Counted from the first letter of the stretch, positions 42,862 to 51,665 are shown. The stretch is 64,000 nucleotides of DNA from HLUCCA09 sp038745585 (GCA_038745585.1 JBCDLH010000008.1:1-64000); one strand, 5' to 3'. The notes: generated from the letters alone by a model not told the origin. Numbers and translations: made by a program.

Positions 42862-44301
42862 ATGGCCGACATTCGCATCGACAACGCCACCGTCATTACG
42901 ATGGACAAAGCGCGCCGCGTGATCGACCTGGGCTCGGTCGTCATCGAGAAGGACAGTATTGCAGCCGTGGGGCCCACCGCCGAGATCGCCGAGGCGCACC
43001 CTGCCGAGACCGTGATCGACGGCACCCACATGGCCGTCCTGCCCGGCCTTATCGATGTCCATGCCCATGCGGGGCACGGCCTGATCAAGACGATGGGCGG
43101 GGGCAACGGCAAGGCGTGGTTCGAGACCTGCGGCGAGGTCTATACCACAGCCTCCGACACGCATTTTTGGCATTCCGAGGCGATGCTGGCCGGGTTGGAG
43201 CGGCTGAAGGCGGGGGTGACCTGCGGCGTTTCCCTGCTGGGCGGCGGCGATACGGTCATGCGGACTGACGAGCCGATCTATGGCGAGGCGCATCTCGACG
43301 CCATCCGACAGCTCGGCATCCGCGTTGTGATGGCCGTCGGCTCCTGCCGCGCCACCCATCCCTGGACCTATGCCAATTGGGAAAGCGGCACCGCGAAGGA
43401 GCTCAGCGTGAGCTTCGAGGATCAGATGGCGACCTGCGAGACGCTGATCAAAAGCTACCACGGCACCGAAGGGGGACGGCTCAACCTGTGCATGATCACA
43501 CCGACGCTGCGCGGCGAGCATCTCGACCACGCATCGGAGGCTGAGGTCACCGAGATGATCCGCCAGGCCCAGGCCGGCAGCAAGATCGCGCGCGACCACG
43601 GCCTCGTCTTCACGCAGGACGGACACCAGACCGGCACCGTGGCCTTCGCCAAAGAGAACATGGACATCCTCGGCCCCGAAATGCTGCTCTCCCATTCGAC
43701 CGACTTCACCGATGAGGAGATCGAGATCTGCGCCGAATACGACCTGAAGATCGCGCATAACACCTCCTCGAATGCCTCCGTCTTCGGGCGCTGCCGGGCG
43801 ATCGAGCTGATGGATGCGGGTGTGACGGTCGGCATTGGTTCCGACGCGACCGCGCCCGACCGCTCCGCCGACATGCTCCGCCACGTCCAACACTGCATGC
43901 ATTATCACCGCCGCCACTTCCGCGACACGCATGTCCTGCCGCCGGGCAAGGCGTTGGAGATGGTGACGATCGACGCCGCGCGCGCCCTCGGAATGGAAAG
44001 CGAGATCGGCTCGCTCGATGTCGGCAAAAAGGCCGATGTGATCGCCATCGACCTCGCCAAGCCACACCTCTACCCGCACAACATGATCCCCTTCCGCGTG
44101 GCCTACTTCGCGAATGGGGCGGACGTGGATACCGTGATCGTCAACGGCGAGGTGCTGATGCGCGGACGACAAGTTGCCACCGCCGACCAAACTAAGGTGC
44201 TCGACGAGGCGCAGAACGCGACCGCAATCATGCTCGACCGTACCGGCCGCCACGCGCTTCTTGATATGCCGGAGAACTTCTTCGGGGCGACGCGCTATTG
44301 A
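42862..44301 (+). CDS. ATZ/TRZ-type metal-dependent amidohydrolase
   Basis: The 479-residue amidohydrolase-superfamily enzyme shows metal ligands His67 and His69 in DVHAHAGHG, a further His in TQDGHQTGT, His in LLSHSTDF and Asp in GIGSDATAPDRS. Residues VTIDAARALGMESEIGSLDVGKKADVIAIDL form the usual C-terminal composite beta-domain. Relatives deaminate or dechlorinate N-heterocycles (guanine, cytosine, methylthioadenosine, s-triazines). It follows the peptide-type ABC transporter by 30 bases and precedes an MFS permease. The substrate is unknown. Confidence 0.92.
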   Translation: MADIRIDNATVITMDKARRVIDLGSVVIEKDSIAAVGPTAEIAEAHPAETVIDGTHMAVLPGLIDVHAHAGHGLIKTMGGGNGKAWFETCGEVYTTASDTHFWHSEAMLAGLERLKAGVTCGVSLLGGGDTVMRTDEPIYGEAHLDAIRQLGIRVVMAVGSCRATHPWTYANWESGTAKELSVSFEDQMATCETLIKSYHGTEGGRLNLCMITPTLRGEHLDHASEAEVTEMIRQAQAGSKIARDHGLVFTQDGHQTGTVAFAKENMDILGPEMLLSHSTDFTDEEIEICAEYDLKIAHNTSSNASVFGRCRAIELMDAGVTVGIGSDATAPDRSADMLRHVQHCMHYHRRHFRDTHVLPPGKALEMVTIDAARALGMESEIGSLDVGKKADVIAIDLAKPHLYPHNMIPFRVAYFANGADVDTVIVNGEVLMRGRQVATADQTKVLDEAQNATAIMLDRTGRHALLDMPENFFGATRY

Positions 44302-44405
44302 GGGCACAAGCCCATCCTGACCAGCCCTTGTCTTGGCCGCGCGGATGCGGTTTCTGAGCCGTAGATGACCGTTGAGAGAGCAGCCCACCACACCATAGCC
44401 ACGGC

Positions 44406-45644
44406 ATGACGTCTGCCGAAGGCAGGTCGACCGATGCTCCCGTTGGGCCAGGGCGCTGGCTCGTGCTCGGCGGTGTCTGGCTGATCTATTTCTGTTTTGG
44501 CGTCACGGCCGCCTCCATGGCGCCGCTGGTCGAGCCGGTGGGCAACGAATTGGACATCGGCAACGCCCGGATGGGCTTGATCCTCGGGGCGTGGCCGCTG
44601 GCCTATATCGCCGCGGCCATCCCATGCGGTATTCTCCTAGATAGGTTCGGCGTGCGGCGGATGCTGTTTGCCGCGGCGGTGATCATGGCGATCTCCGGGC
44701 TGGCCCGCAGCTTCGCCGACACCCCGACGCAGATGTTTCTGGCCGTCGCGCTCTTTGGCTTCGGGGGCCCGCTGATCTCCATCGGCGCCCCAAAGGTCAT
44801 CGCGCGCCTCTTTCAGGGCGCGGATCGCGGCATGGCGATGGGGATCTACATCACCGGTCCCTATTCGGGCGGCATCCTTGCGCTCGCGCTGACCAACAGC
44901 GTGGCCATGCCGCTGGCAGGCGAGGATTGGCGGGTCGTCATGCTTCTCTACAGCGCGCTGGTTGCCGCCAGCGGCGCGATATGGATCGCAATCGCCTATG
45001 CCCCGGTGACCGCCTGGCCCGCGCGCGATGACCAGGACGGCAAGAAGTTCAATCTCAGCGCATTCGGCGAGATTGTCCGCGTGCCCGAAGTGCGCCTGAT
45101 CCTGGGTATGAGCGTCGGGATCTTCTACATCAACCACGCGCTGAACAACTGGCTGCCAGAGATCCTGAAAAACCATGGCTTCACGGCGGTCGAGGCCGGA
45201 TTCTGGGCCGCGATCCCGTCGGCGCTCGGGATCGTCGGCGCGCTCGTGGTGCCGCGCCTGGCCACGCCAGAGCGGCGGCTTACGATCATGACCTCGCTCT
45301 TTGCGGCCTCGCTGATGGCAAGCCTGTGCCTGCACTTTACCAACCTGTCCCTGATCCTGCCCGGCCTGATCGCTCAGGGCGTCGCGCGCGGCGCGATGAT
45401 GACGATCGCGATCCTGATCCTCATGGAGACCCCGAGCGTGCCCTCCGAGCGGCTTGGGCTAGCGGGCGGCCTGTTCTTCACCGCCGCCGAAATCGGCGGT
45501 GTGCTGGGGCCAGTTTCATTTGGCGTCCTGTCGGCGCTGAGCGGCGGTTTTGCGCTCCCGCTCGTTTCTGTGACCGTGGTATGCCTGATCCTCTTTGCCA
45601 TCATCGCTCGGCTGAAAAGGGCTTATGCGTCCGTGGACGCCTGA
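44406..45644 (+). CDS. MFS transporter
   Basis: The 412-residue membrane protein has 12 hydrophobic segments and MFS motif A-like sequence GILLDRFGVRRMLFAAAVIM (about 78-97) between helices 2 and 3. The N-terminal part GNARMGLILGAWPLAYIAAAIPCG and the central FYINHALNNWLPEILKNHGFTAVEAGFW resemble CynX/nitrate-like and anion/cyanate-type members. It probably moves a substrate or product linked to the amidohydrolase 104 bases upstream (inference). Confidence 0.92.
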   Translation: MTSAEGRSTDAPVGPGRWLVLGGVWLIYFCFGVTAASMAPLVEPVGNELDIGNARMGLILGAWPLAYIAAAIPCGILLDRFGVRRMLFAAAVIMAISGLARSFADTPTQMFLAVALFGFGGPLISIGAPKVIARLFQGADRGMAMGIYITGPYSGGILALALTNSVAMPLAGEDWRVVMLLYSALVAASGAIWIAIAYAPVTAWPARDDQDGKKFNLSAFGEIVRVPEVRLILGMSVGIFYINHALNNWLPEILKNHGFTAVEAGFWAAIPSALGIVGALVVPRLATPERRLTIMTSLFAASLMASLCLHFTNLSLILPGLIAQGVARGAMMTIAILILMETPSVPSERLGLAGGLFFTAAEIGGVLGPVSFGVLSALSGGFALPLVSVTVVCLILFAIIARLKRAYASVDA

Positions 45645-45798
45645 CGCTAAAGCCGTTGGTTGAGGGACGCTGCGGCGGAACACGATGCGATCGCGCAGAA
45701 TGAGCGTCCGAGCCCTTCCCGGCCCTGCAAAGCACGGCCGCGGCAGCGTTATTGGGCGCCAACGAGCTGCCGAGATGGCCGCACCACGTCGCCCGGTC

Positions 45799-46572
45799 CT
45801 ACGCCGGCAACAGAAACACTTTGCCGGTACTCGGATGGTGCCGCACCAACATCTCCACGCCATAGACCTCTGCGATCCGGTGGGAGGTGAGCACATCCTC
45901 GGCAGGCCCAACCGCCACCATCCGGCCCCCGTCCATCAAGCAGATCCGGTCGCAGAAACGCGCCGCGAGATTGAGATCGTGCAGCGCGGCAAGGACGGTG
46001 ATCCCCAGGGCCCGGACGAAGTCGAGCAACGAGAGCTGATGGCGGATGTCGAGATGGTTTGTCGGCTCGTCGAGCACCAGGATCGCGGGTTGCTGCACGA
46101 GTGCGCGGGCGAGGAAGGCCCGCTGACGCTCGCCACCCGACAATGTGCGAAAGGGACGCGCCGCAAGCCTGTCGAGGTGCTGAAGGCGCAGGGCGGCGTC
46201 GACGAGACCCCGATCATGGTCCGTGTCAGGCTCAAGCAGAGCCTTGTGCGCGGACCGTCCCATCGCGACAACGTCGCGGACCGTAAGGGGGAAATCGGCG
46301 GGCATGTCCTGCAGAACCGCGGCCACGTTTTGGGCAACCCATGCCGTGCTCTGGCGCTGAACATCCGCCCCATTCACCCGCACAACACCCCCAGAAGGCT
46401 TTGCCATCCGGTAGATCGTGCGCAGCAAGGTCGATTTGCCCGCGCCATTGGGACCGAGCAAACCGACCATTTCCCCCGGCGCAACCTCAAAGCTGATCCC
46501 GTCGACCAGACGTTTGCCCGCCGCGTCGACGCAGACCTCAGAGAGCGACAGCGTACCGGGTGCGACAGTCAC
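45799..46572 (-). CDS. btuD: BtuD/FecE-type ABC transporter ATPase
   Basis: The 257-residue ATPase belongs to the iron-siderophore/cobalamin importer class. Walker A GPNGAGKST (about 39-47), signature LSGGERQRAFLARALVQ, Walker B ILVLDEPTNHLDIRHQL and LAALHDLNLAARFCDRICLM are typical. It starts at GTG 46572 in a GTGA overlap with the permease stop. A cobalamin riboswitch at 49190-49365 at the head of the same strand points to vitamin B12, or cobalt/corrinoid precursors, as cargo. Confidence 0.9.
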   Translation of the reverse strand: MTVAPGTLSLSEVCVDAAGKRLVDGISFEVAPGEMVGLLGPNGAGKSTLLRTIYRMAKPSGGVVRVNGADVQRQSTAWVAQNVAAVLQDMPADFPLTVRDVVAMGRSAHKALLEPDTDHDRGLVDAALRLQHLDRLAARPFRTLSGGERQRAFLARALVQQPAILVLDEPTNHLDIRHQLSLLDFVRALGITVLAALHDLNLAARFCDRICLMDGGRMVAVGPAEDVLTSHRIAEVYGVEMLVRHHPSTGKVFLLPA

Positions 46573-47741
46573 CGGTTAACTCCGAGGCTTCGAGCGTCGC
46601 GCCGCAGAAGCCAGATGAAAAACGGCCCGCCGACGAGGGCCGTTACGATCCCGACCGGCAGTTCGAGCGGCGCGATAATCGAGCGCGCGACAAGGTCGGC
46701 CGCAATGGTAAAGCTCGCGCCCAAGAGCGCGACCGCCGGCAGCGCCCGGCGATGGTCCGCCCCGACCATGAGGCGCACGATATGCGGCATGATCAGGCCG
46801 ACAAACCCGATCACGCCTGCCACCGCGACGGTGATCCCCGTGAGCCCCGCCGTCAGCACGAACATCGCGCGCCGAAAGCGCTCGACATCGAGACCGAGCG
46901 CCACCGCGCTTTCGTCGCCCGCCATCAGCAGGTTGAGCCGGCGGGCTTGCACGAGCATGATGGCGAGCCCGAGCGCGAGCGCGGCCACCGGGATCGGAAG
47001 CAGGCTCCATTGCGCGCTGCCAAAACCGCCCAATGTCCAAAAGAGGACCCGCGCGGCCAGTTGCGGATCGGGCGATGTCAGAACGAGGAGGCTCGTCAGC
47101 GCCGATAGCACCGCGCTCACCGCGATGCCGGCCAAGACGAGCCGCGTGGCTGTCATATGCCCGCCGGTGCGCGCGATCCAAAAGACGAGCGAGAGCGCCA
47201 GCAGTCCGCCGACAAAGGCAGCGATATGAAGCGTGAACGCGCCCAGCGCGATCAGGCCAAAGCGCATGACGATGACGGCGCCCGTCGCCGCGCCCGATGA
47301 GACGCCCAGGATCGACGGCCCAGCCAGAGGGTTGCGCACGATGGCCTGGATGACCATGCCGGCGACCCCGAGGCTCGCGCCAACGACCGCGGCAAGGATC
47401 ACCCTCGGGATGCGCGTCTGAAGGATGATGATCTCATAGGCTTGCCGCCATTCTGGCTCCAGCAGAAGGCCGCCTGTCCCGTGGTGGATCAAGATCGCGA
47501 GCGCGGTACCAGCCGGGATCGTGACGGAGCCGATCATCACACCGGCAAGCGCCGCGACGCCGATCAAGGCCACCATGCCCAGGAGCACGATAGAGTAACG
47601 CCCCGCCCCTGCACGGTCTGGAAGCGGCGCGAGAGCCGTCGGTTTCGCGACCCCGCCCTTCTTCGGCGCTGCACGTAAGACCTCCAAAAGGGCAGCGCGC
47701 TCTGCGTCGCCCTTTTGGATCGGCTCGGCGCCGGTGTCCAC
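46569..47741 (-). CDS. btuC: BtuC/FecCD-type ABC transporter permease
   Basis: The 390-residue inner-membrane protein has an extended cytoplasmic N-terminus (about 45 residues) followed by about ten membrane segments. Family motifs are LQTRIPRVILAAVVGASLGVAGMVIQAIVRNPLAGPSILGVSSGA (about 107-151) and, near the end, GFVGLIMPHIVRLMVGADHRRALP. It starts at GTG 47741, 18 bases after the binding-protein stop, and overlaps btuD. The ten-helix FecCD layout fits a B12 or siderophore channel. Confidence 0.92.
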   Translation of the reverse strand: MDTGAEPIQKGDAERAALLEVLRAAPKKGGVAKPTALAPLPDRAGAGRYSIVLLGMVALIGVAALAGVMIGSVTIPAGTALAILIHHGTGGLLLEPEWRQAYEIIILQTRIPRVILAAVVGASLGVAGMVIQAIVRNPLAGPSILGVSSGAATGAVIVMRFGLIALGAFTLHIAAFVGGLLALSLVFWIARTGGHMTATRLVLAGIAVSAVLSALTSLLVLTSPDPQLAARVLFWTLGGFGSAQWSLLPIPVAALALGLAIMLVQARRLNLLMAGDESAVALGLDVERFRRAMFVLTAGLTGITVAVAGVIGFVGLIMPHIVRLMVGADHRRALPAVALLGASFTIAADLVARSIIAPLELPVGIVTALVGGPFFIWLLRRDARSLGVNR

Positions 47742-47759
47742 GCGCGCAGCCCCGTCGGA

Positions 47760-48734
47760 TCAGTCGAAGGCGCCTGGATGAAAGGCGCGGGCGAGCTTCT
47801 CTAGAGCATCGACCGAGCTTGGGCCCGGTTGACCGATCACGGAGACGACCAAGGTATAGGCGTCGGCTTCGACGGCAGGCACGTCGGCGATGATCGGGTT
47901 GGCTTCGAGGGTCGCGATCCGGGCCTGTCCGAGATTGACCTCCGGATTTTGAACCACCTGTCCGCTGGACGTGCCGGAATAAAACACAACGATGTGCTCC
48001 GGCGCTTGCTCGACGAGCTGTTCCCAAGACGTACTGCCGTAGCGATTGTCGATGTCGCCGAGGATGTTCGTACCCCCTGCAAGCTCGACCACGTGATTGA
48101 GCATCGTGTTGCCTAGAACGGCGCGTGGCGTGTCCTCTCCACCGTTGTAAATGAAGACCGGGATCGGCTCGACGCCTTCGAGCTGCTCCGTGACGGCGTC
48201 GATCCGGGTCTGCATCGTGTCGATCAGCGCCTCGCCCCGTTCGGGCACGCCAAAAATCGCAGCGACGGAGCGGATCTCGGCGAAGAGTTCGGCAAAGCCA
48301 AACTTGCCAAGGTTGCAGCCCTCGGTGTTGAGCCGCGTGTTCATGCCGAGGTCGTGCAGCATCGGCCGCGGGTTGCGGCTCTCGGAGAATCCATCGGGGT
48401 AGCCGGCATAGACGAAGTCCGCCTCGGCATCGATGAGCTGCTCTGTCGTGGCCACGAGGGGCGACAGGATCGGAACCGTGCCATAGGCGTCCTCGTATTG
48501 TGGGCTGATCTGCATGTTGGCCATGTAGGACGTCCCCGCCATCCGCGCTTCGAGTCCGAGCGCGAGCAACAGTTCGGTCGCGTTGTTCGACAGGGTCACT
48601 GCGCGCTCCGGCGGCGCGTCATAGGTCATTGAAAAGCCGCAGTTTTCATCGACATAGGGAAAGCCATCGGTCGTCTGGGCCGGCGCGGCGAGCGGCATCA
48701 GAGCGGCGACGACAAGGGTGCAGAGAAGTCTCAT
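47760..48734 (-). CDS. btuF: BtuF/FhuD-type periplasmic binding protein
   Basis: The 324-residue protein has a signal peptide (LLCTLVVAALMPLAAPAQ) and the two-lobe helical-backbone fold of FhuD/BtuF proteins: APPERAVTLSNNATELLLALGLEARMAGTSY (about 37-67), LIDAEADFVYAGY, GEALIDTMQTRIDAVTEQL (the backbone helix region) and QAPEHIVVFYSG. Two cysteines (CGFSM, EGCNLG) remain in the mature part. The frame is open to 49112, but ATG 48734 before the signal peptide is preferred. Cargo is inferred to be a corrinoid from the riboswitch. Confidence 0.9.
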   Translation of the reverse strand: MRLLCTLVVAALMPLAAPAQTTDGFPYVDENCGFSMTYDAPPERAVTLSNNATELLLALGLEARMAGTSYMANMQISPQYEDAYGTVPILSPLVATTEQLIDAEADFVYAGYPDGFSESRNPRPMLHDLGMNTRLNTEGCNLGKFGFAELFAEIRSVAAIFGVPERGEALIDTMQTRIDAVTEQLEGVEPIPVFIYNGGEDTPRAVLGNTMLNHVVELAGGTNILGDIDNRYGSTSWEQLVEQAPEHIVVFYSGTSSGQVVQNPEVNLGQARIATLEANPIIADVPAVEADAYTLVVSVIGQPGPSSVDALEKLARAFHPGAFD

Positions 48735-49189
48735 CCAGGTGGTCCTTATGGTGTGATGGAGAGCTGAGGGTACTTTTGCTTTTGCAGATCGTTCGCCGGG
48801 CAGCAGCGCGCGACGTCCTGCTGGTCTCCCGCATGCGGGACCCGATGCTTCAGGCCGAGAGACCCATGCGCCGCCAGCGCCAGCCTCCCGCTGTGCGTTA
48901 TTCAAATCGGCGGGCGGTGCGCAGGAGAAACGATCCACCGAAGCCAAAGCCCAGAGGCGGTATCCCGGCCGTTCTTTGCCTGACCTGCCGGGGTCATCCG
49001 CCTGGCGCGGTGTCCCAATCCCACAGCAAACGCCTTTGCTTGGCTGCGTCATGCATCGTCTCCCGAAGACCCTGGGGGCGTCGAAGGACGTGCGATGGTC
49101 TCGGGCCCGCAAGGCCGCCAGTTCTCAAAAGAGACATCAATGTCATCACATCACTCTCTTCGGGCGCCCCGCCCGAGGTTTGCGTTTGG
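48735..49189 (-). promoter_or_regulatory. Long structured leader between riboswitch and btuF
   Basis: About 455 bases separate the riboswitch from btuF with no convincing gene. The leader holds the perfect palindrome TCCCGCATGCGGGA (48827-48840), an enclosing pair GGTCTC (48823-48828) with GAGACC (48859-48864), the direct repeat GCAAAA-GCAAAA on the minus strand (48773-48785) and, on the minus strand, GGCCGGGATACCGCC (48956-48970), which looks like the 3' box of another cobalamin element. A complete second riboswitch was not found. Confidence 0.45.
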
Positions 49190-49365
49190 TGATGGCAGGT
49201 CTCCTGACTTGCGGGTCATCGCGCCTCGGCGCCTTCCCGGGGCGGCTTTGCAGTCCGACCCCAGTGGCATTTCGCCGATCCGCTCTCCGCTCACAGTTGC
49301 GGGGGCAGTCTCGGATTTGGCGCATCGTGGATGCGCCGCACCGCGTTCCCTTTTCATCCGACGCG
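49190..49365 (-). promoter_or_regulatory. Cobalamin riboswitch (minus strand)
   Basis: Read 5' to 3' on the minus strand the conserved core appears in order: AAAAGGGAAC (about 49354-49345), GGTG (49342-49339), GACTGCCCCCGCAACTGT (49310-49293), GCCACTG (49268-49262), GGGAAGG (about 49237-49231) and the B12 box AGTCAGGAGACCTGCC (49209-49194). This is the full cobalamin aptamer. A hairpin CCTCGGGC-GGGGC-GCCCGAAG (49180-49160) follows and may be the expression platform. TTGACA at 49424-49419 is a possible -35. Downstream on the strand is btuFCD. Confidence 0.95.
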
Positions 49366-49494
49366 TCGCACGACGCCGCCAGAACCATCGCGATAACGGT
49401 CTTGAGAATGCCCCAGGATGTCAAGAAATATGTACACAGGCGAACGTATCATCGTCAAAGGCGCTTGCTGCCCGCTGCGCAGTGCATCGGCCGA

Positions 49495-50235
49495 TCAGTC
49501 GGGCAACATACGCGGCGCCCAGTCGATCAGAGCCGCCCGGCTGGGGCCGTCCGGCCGCCGAACATCGTAGTCGCGGCGATTGTGGTCGATCCCGAGCTCG
49601 GACAGGACGGCCGAGAGCGCGTCCGCGCGCTCGCAGGAACGGGCCGCACCGTCGATCTCTGCCACAAGCGGCGCCGCGTGCGGGCGACCGACCGATTGCA
49701 CCAGGGCGACGCGGTACTGGGCGGCGGCGTTCATTCTCCGAAGAGCTGTCGCAATGTCCTCTATGCGGTAAATCGCGTTTGCGCCGAAGACGACGTCGGC
49801 CTCGATCTCGCGGGCCTCCTCCCATTTGCATGACAGCGTTTCAACGATGGCGGGCCCATCCCAGAGACGCTGAAACTCCGCGCGCATGGCCGCCGACGGC
49901 TCGACGATTGTGATCCGACGCAAGCCCGCCTTCAGCCTCCGGGTAAAGGCCCCGGGCCCCGCACCGATCTCAAGGAGGTGTCCATGGCCGGCCAACAAGT
50001 CGCGCAGGTCGCCTAGGAGATCCGCAGCGCATTCCGCCAACGGGCTCTTGTCATCGTAGCCCCGAGCACGGGCCTGCCAGAAGCTCTCCTCGGCGGCATC
50101 CTCAGCAAGCCGTTCGTCGCACTTTCCCGCGCAACGATGGGCGGCACGCCAAAACGCAGAGGCTGTGATTTCCGCGCCGGACCCGGGGATGCCGGTCAAA
50201 CTCTGCCGCAAGCCGGTCCTCCCGCGGCGGCACAT
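49495..50235 (-). CDS. Class I SAM-dependent methyltransferase
   Basis: The 246-residue protein has the SAM-binding motif I HLLEIGAGPGAFTRRL (about 85-100), TIVEPSAAMRAEF (motif post-I acidic loop) and ADVVFGANAIYRIEDIATALRRM (motif II region). The N-terminal part WRAAHRCAGKCDERLAEDAAEESFWQARARGYD is characteristic of small-molecule methyltransferases of the UbiE/Methyltransf_25 type. It is 42 bases behind the DUF1289 fusion gene on the same strand, and its end lies 130 bases before the riboswitch of btuFCD. The substrate is unknown; corrinoid-related chemistry is a guess from context. Confidence 0.85.
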   Translation of the reverse strand: MCRRGRTGLRQSLTGIPGSGAEITASAFWRAAHRCAGKCDERLAEDAAEESFWQARARGYDDKSPLAECAADLLGDLRDLLAGHGHLLEIGAGPGAFTRRLKAGLRRITIVEPSAAMRAEFQRLWDGPAIVETLSCKWEEAREIEADVVFGANAIYRIEDIATALRRMNAAAQYRVALVQSVGRPHAAPLVAEIDGAARSCERADALSAVLSELGIDHNRRDYDVRRPDGPSRAALIDWAPRMLPD

Positions 50236-50277
50236 GGGAAAAGCCTTGTGGATGCGGGCGATTGCATGGTGCCGCCG

Positions 50278-51171
50278 TTAGTGAGGATAGATCAGTGCGC
50301 TGAGGACAAACCCTTTTGGAAGCGGGATCGTCGGAGGCGTATCGAAGCCTTGGGCGATGTGGTCGGGGAGCAAGTGTGTATGCGGCCCCGCTGGCGAAGC
50401 GCGCCCGGGCGGCGGGATAATGGCATCGACCTCGGCACGAATACAGGGGGCTTCGACCACTCGTACGGGGCTTTCAGCGAGGACCTGTGCCCCAATCCGC
50501 GCCAAGCAGTCGGGCCACGGCGCCCCGCAATGCGGCGAGATATCAGCGGCGAGGCTCTCTGAACACCGAATGGTAAAGCGTGCCGCCCGACGTCCGAGCC
50601 CGACGTCAAAGCGCCGTCCGCCCGCATCACGCTGCAGGAGCGCACGCCCGTCCGATCCCAAGTCCGTGAGTGCCGCGGGACCCGCAATGCCCGCACGCCC
50701 CTCAGGCACGGCCAAGGCAATCAACGGCGGGCGGTTGGCGCGACGGATTTCAAAGGCTGACAAATAGGATGCCGCTTCGATCCGAAGCGCAGACCGGGCT
50801 GTGGTCAGGCAAAGCACCGCGCCCTCGTGCCTCGATTGGAACGCCTCGTCTGCATCACGCATGACCTCGCCCACGGCACCGTAGACACCGACAACAAATG
50901 TAGCGCGCGCCTCCGCGAAGATCCGCGCCATCTCGTCCAAAAGCCGCCCCTCGCTCCAATCGAGCCGCCGCACGTCGAGGCCGATCTCTACCGCGCGCGC
51001 CGGCAGGTCGGCCCAGACCTCCGCGCGAAATGCATCCGCAGCACTGCCCCAGACGGCAATTTCATCCACGGTGCGGGCGCAACCCAGGCAGAGCGATTTG
51101 GCCTCGTCGATCACGCAAACGCCGACACATGGGCTTGCCGGGGGGCGGAGCGGTGTTGCTGCGGCAGTCAT
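50278..51171 (-). CDS. DUF1289-domain protein fused to an unknown C-terminal domain
   Basis: The 297-residue protein begins with a DUF1289 module: SPCVGVCVIDEAKSLCLGCARTVDEIAVW (about 13-42) with four cysteines in the pattern C-x3-C, C-x2-C, a likely metal or Fe-S site. The remaining 250 residues match no family I recognise; they contain an ESPVRVVEAPCIRAEVD stretch and a conserved-looking end, PPPGRASPAGPHTHLLP...IPLPKGFVLSALIYP. Free-standing DUF1289 proteins have about 60-90 residues, so the fusion is unusual. ATG 51171 is preferred over the longer frame from 51243. It shares a strand and probably an mRNA with the methyltransferase, in a B12 locus. Confidence 0.8.
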   Translation of the reverse strand: MTAAATPLRPPASPCVGVCVIDEAKSLCLGCARTVDEIAVWGSAADAFRAEVWADLPARAVEIGLDVRRLDWSEGRLLDEMARIFAEARATFVVGVYGAVGEVMRDADEAFQSRHEGAVLCLTTARSALRIEAASYLSAFEIRRANRPPLIALAVPEGRAGIAGPAALTDLGSDGRALLQRDAGGRRFDVGLGRRAARFTIRCSESLAADISPHCGAPWPDCLARIGAQVLAESPVRVVEAPCIRAEVDAIIPPPGRASPAGPHTHLLPDHIAQGFDTPPTIPLPKGFVLSALIYPH

Positions 51172-51478
51172 CAAAGCTGTTCCATTCGCGTTCCGCTGCG
51201 GTTTTACCGATGGAGTGTCGCCAGCGCATGTCGTGCGAACCACGTTCTCCGAGGGCGCCAGCGCGCAGACCTTGAGACACGAAAGTGGGTTCGGTCAAGC
51301 CGCAGTCTCGGGCCAGAACGCTGTCGACGGACAGGACATCGGCAAGCGTCTCAAAAGAGGCGCGGCCTCCGTTGCCGATTTGCGGTATGCCCTCTCTCTG
51401 CGGTTCCGCAGGGTCAAATTCACCGCCGCAATCCTTCGTTCTTGACAGGGGCGAACGGGCCTGACCATGTGGCGAAGC
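51172..51478. other. Divergent promoter region between DUF1289 fusion and riboswitch
   Basis: No gene is seen in these 307 bases. TTGACA at 51442-51447 on the plus strand, about 30 bases before the riboswitch, is a plausible -35 element, though the -10 (CCATGT at 51465) is poor. The minus-strand promoter of the DUF1289 gene must also lie here. Confidence 0.4.
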
Positions 51479-51665
51479 TGGTGCCTGCGCAAGCGGGTGA
51501 AAAGGGAATGCGTGAGGTCTAAGCCTAGGTCGAAGCGCAGCCGCCCCCGCGACCGTGACCGGAGAGGTCGCCCCATCGCCACTGGCCGCGCATGCGGCAC
51601 GGGAAGGCGGGGCGCCCGCCAGGGAAACCCCTGACATCCGTAAGCCGGGAGACCTGCCAGCGGCA
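51479..51665 (+). promoter_or_regulatory. Cobalamin riboswitch (plus strand) before the cob operon
   Basis: The ordered core elements are GGTGCC (51480-51485), AAAAGGGAA (51500-51508), GCAGCCGCCCCCGCGACCGT (51537-51556), GCCACTGG (51578-51585), CGGGAAGGCG (51600-51609) and the B12 box AGCCGGGAGACCTGCC (51643-51658). Behind the aptamer GGGCGG (51677-51682) can pair with CCGCCC (51704-51709), which overlaps a GGCCG/CGGCC hairpin, a likely switch between two folds before the ATG at 51760. It should repress cobW-cob expression when adenosylcobalamin is plentiful. Confidence 0.95.

Noticed and set aside
45685..47229. 514-residue plus-strand frame opposite btuD and btuC
   Set aside because: The minus strand encodes a complete, motif-rich ATPase and permease; the plus frame is a shadow.
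48905..49056. Minus-strand frame with an internal TGA that could suggest a selenoprotein
   Set aside because: There is no selenocysteine-insertion-like hairpin I can recognise, no ribosome binding site and no family match; it is more likely untranslated leader.
48735..49112. N-terminal extension of BtuF
   Set aside because: A clean signal peptide begins at 48734; the upstream residues come from the structured leader.
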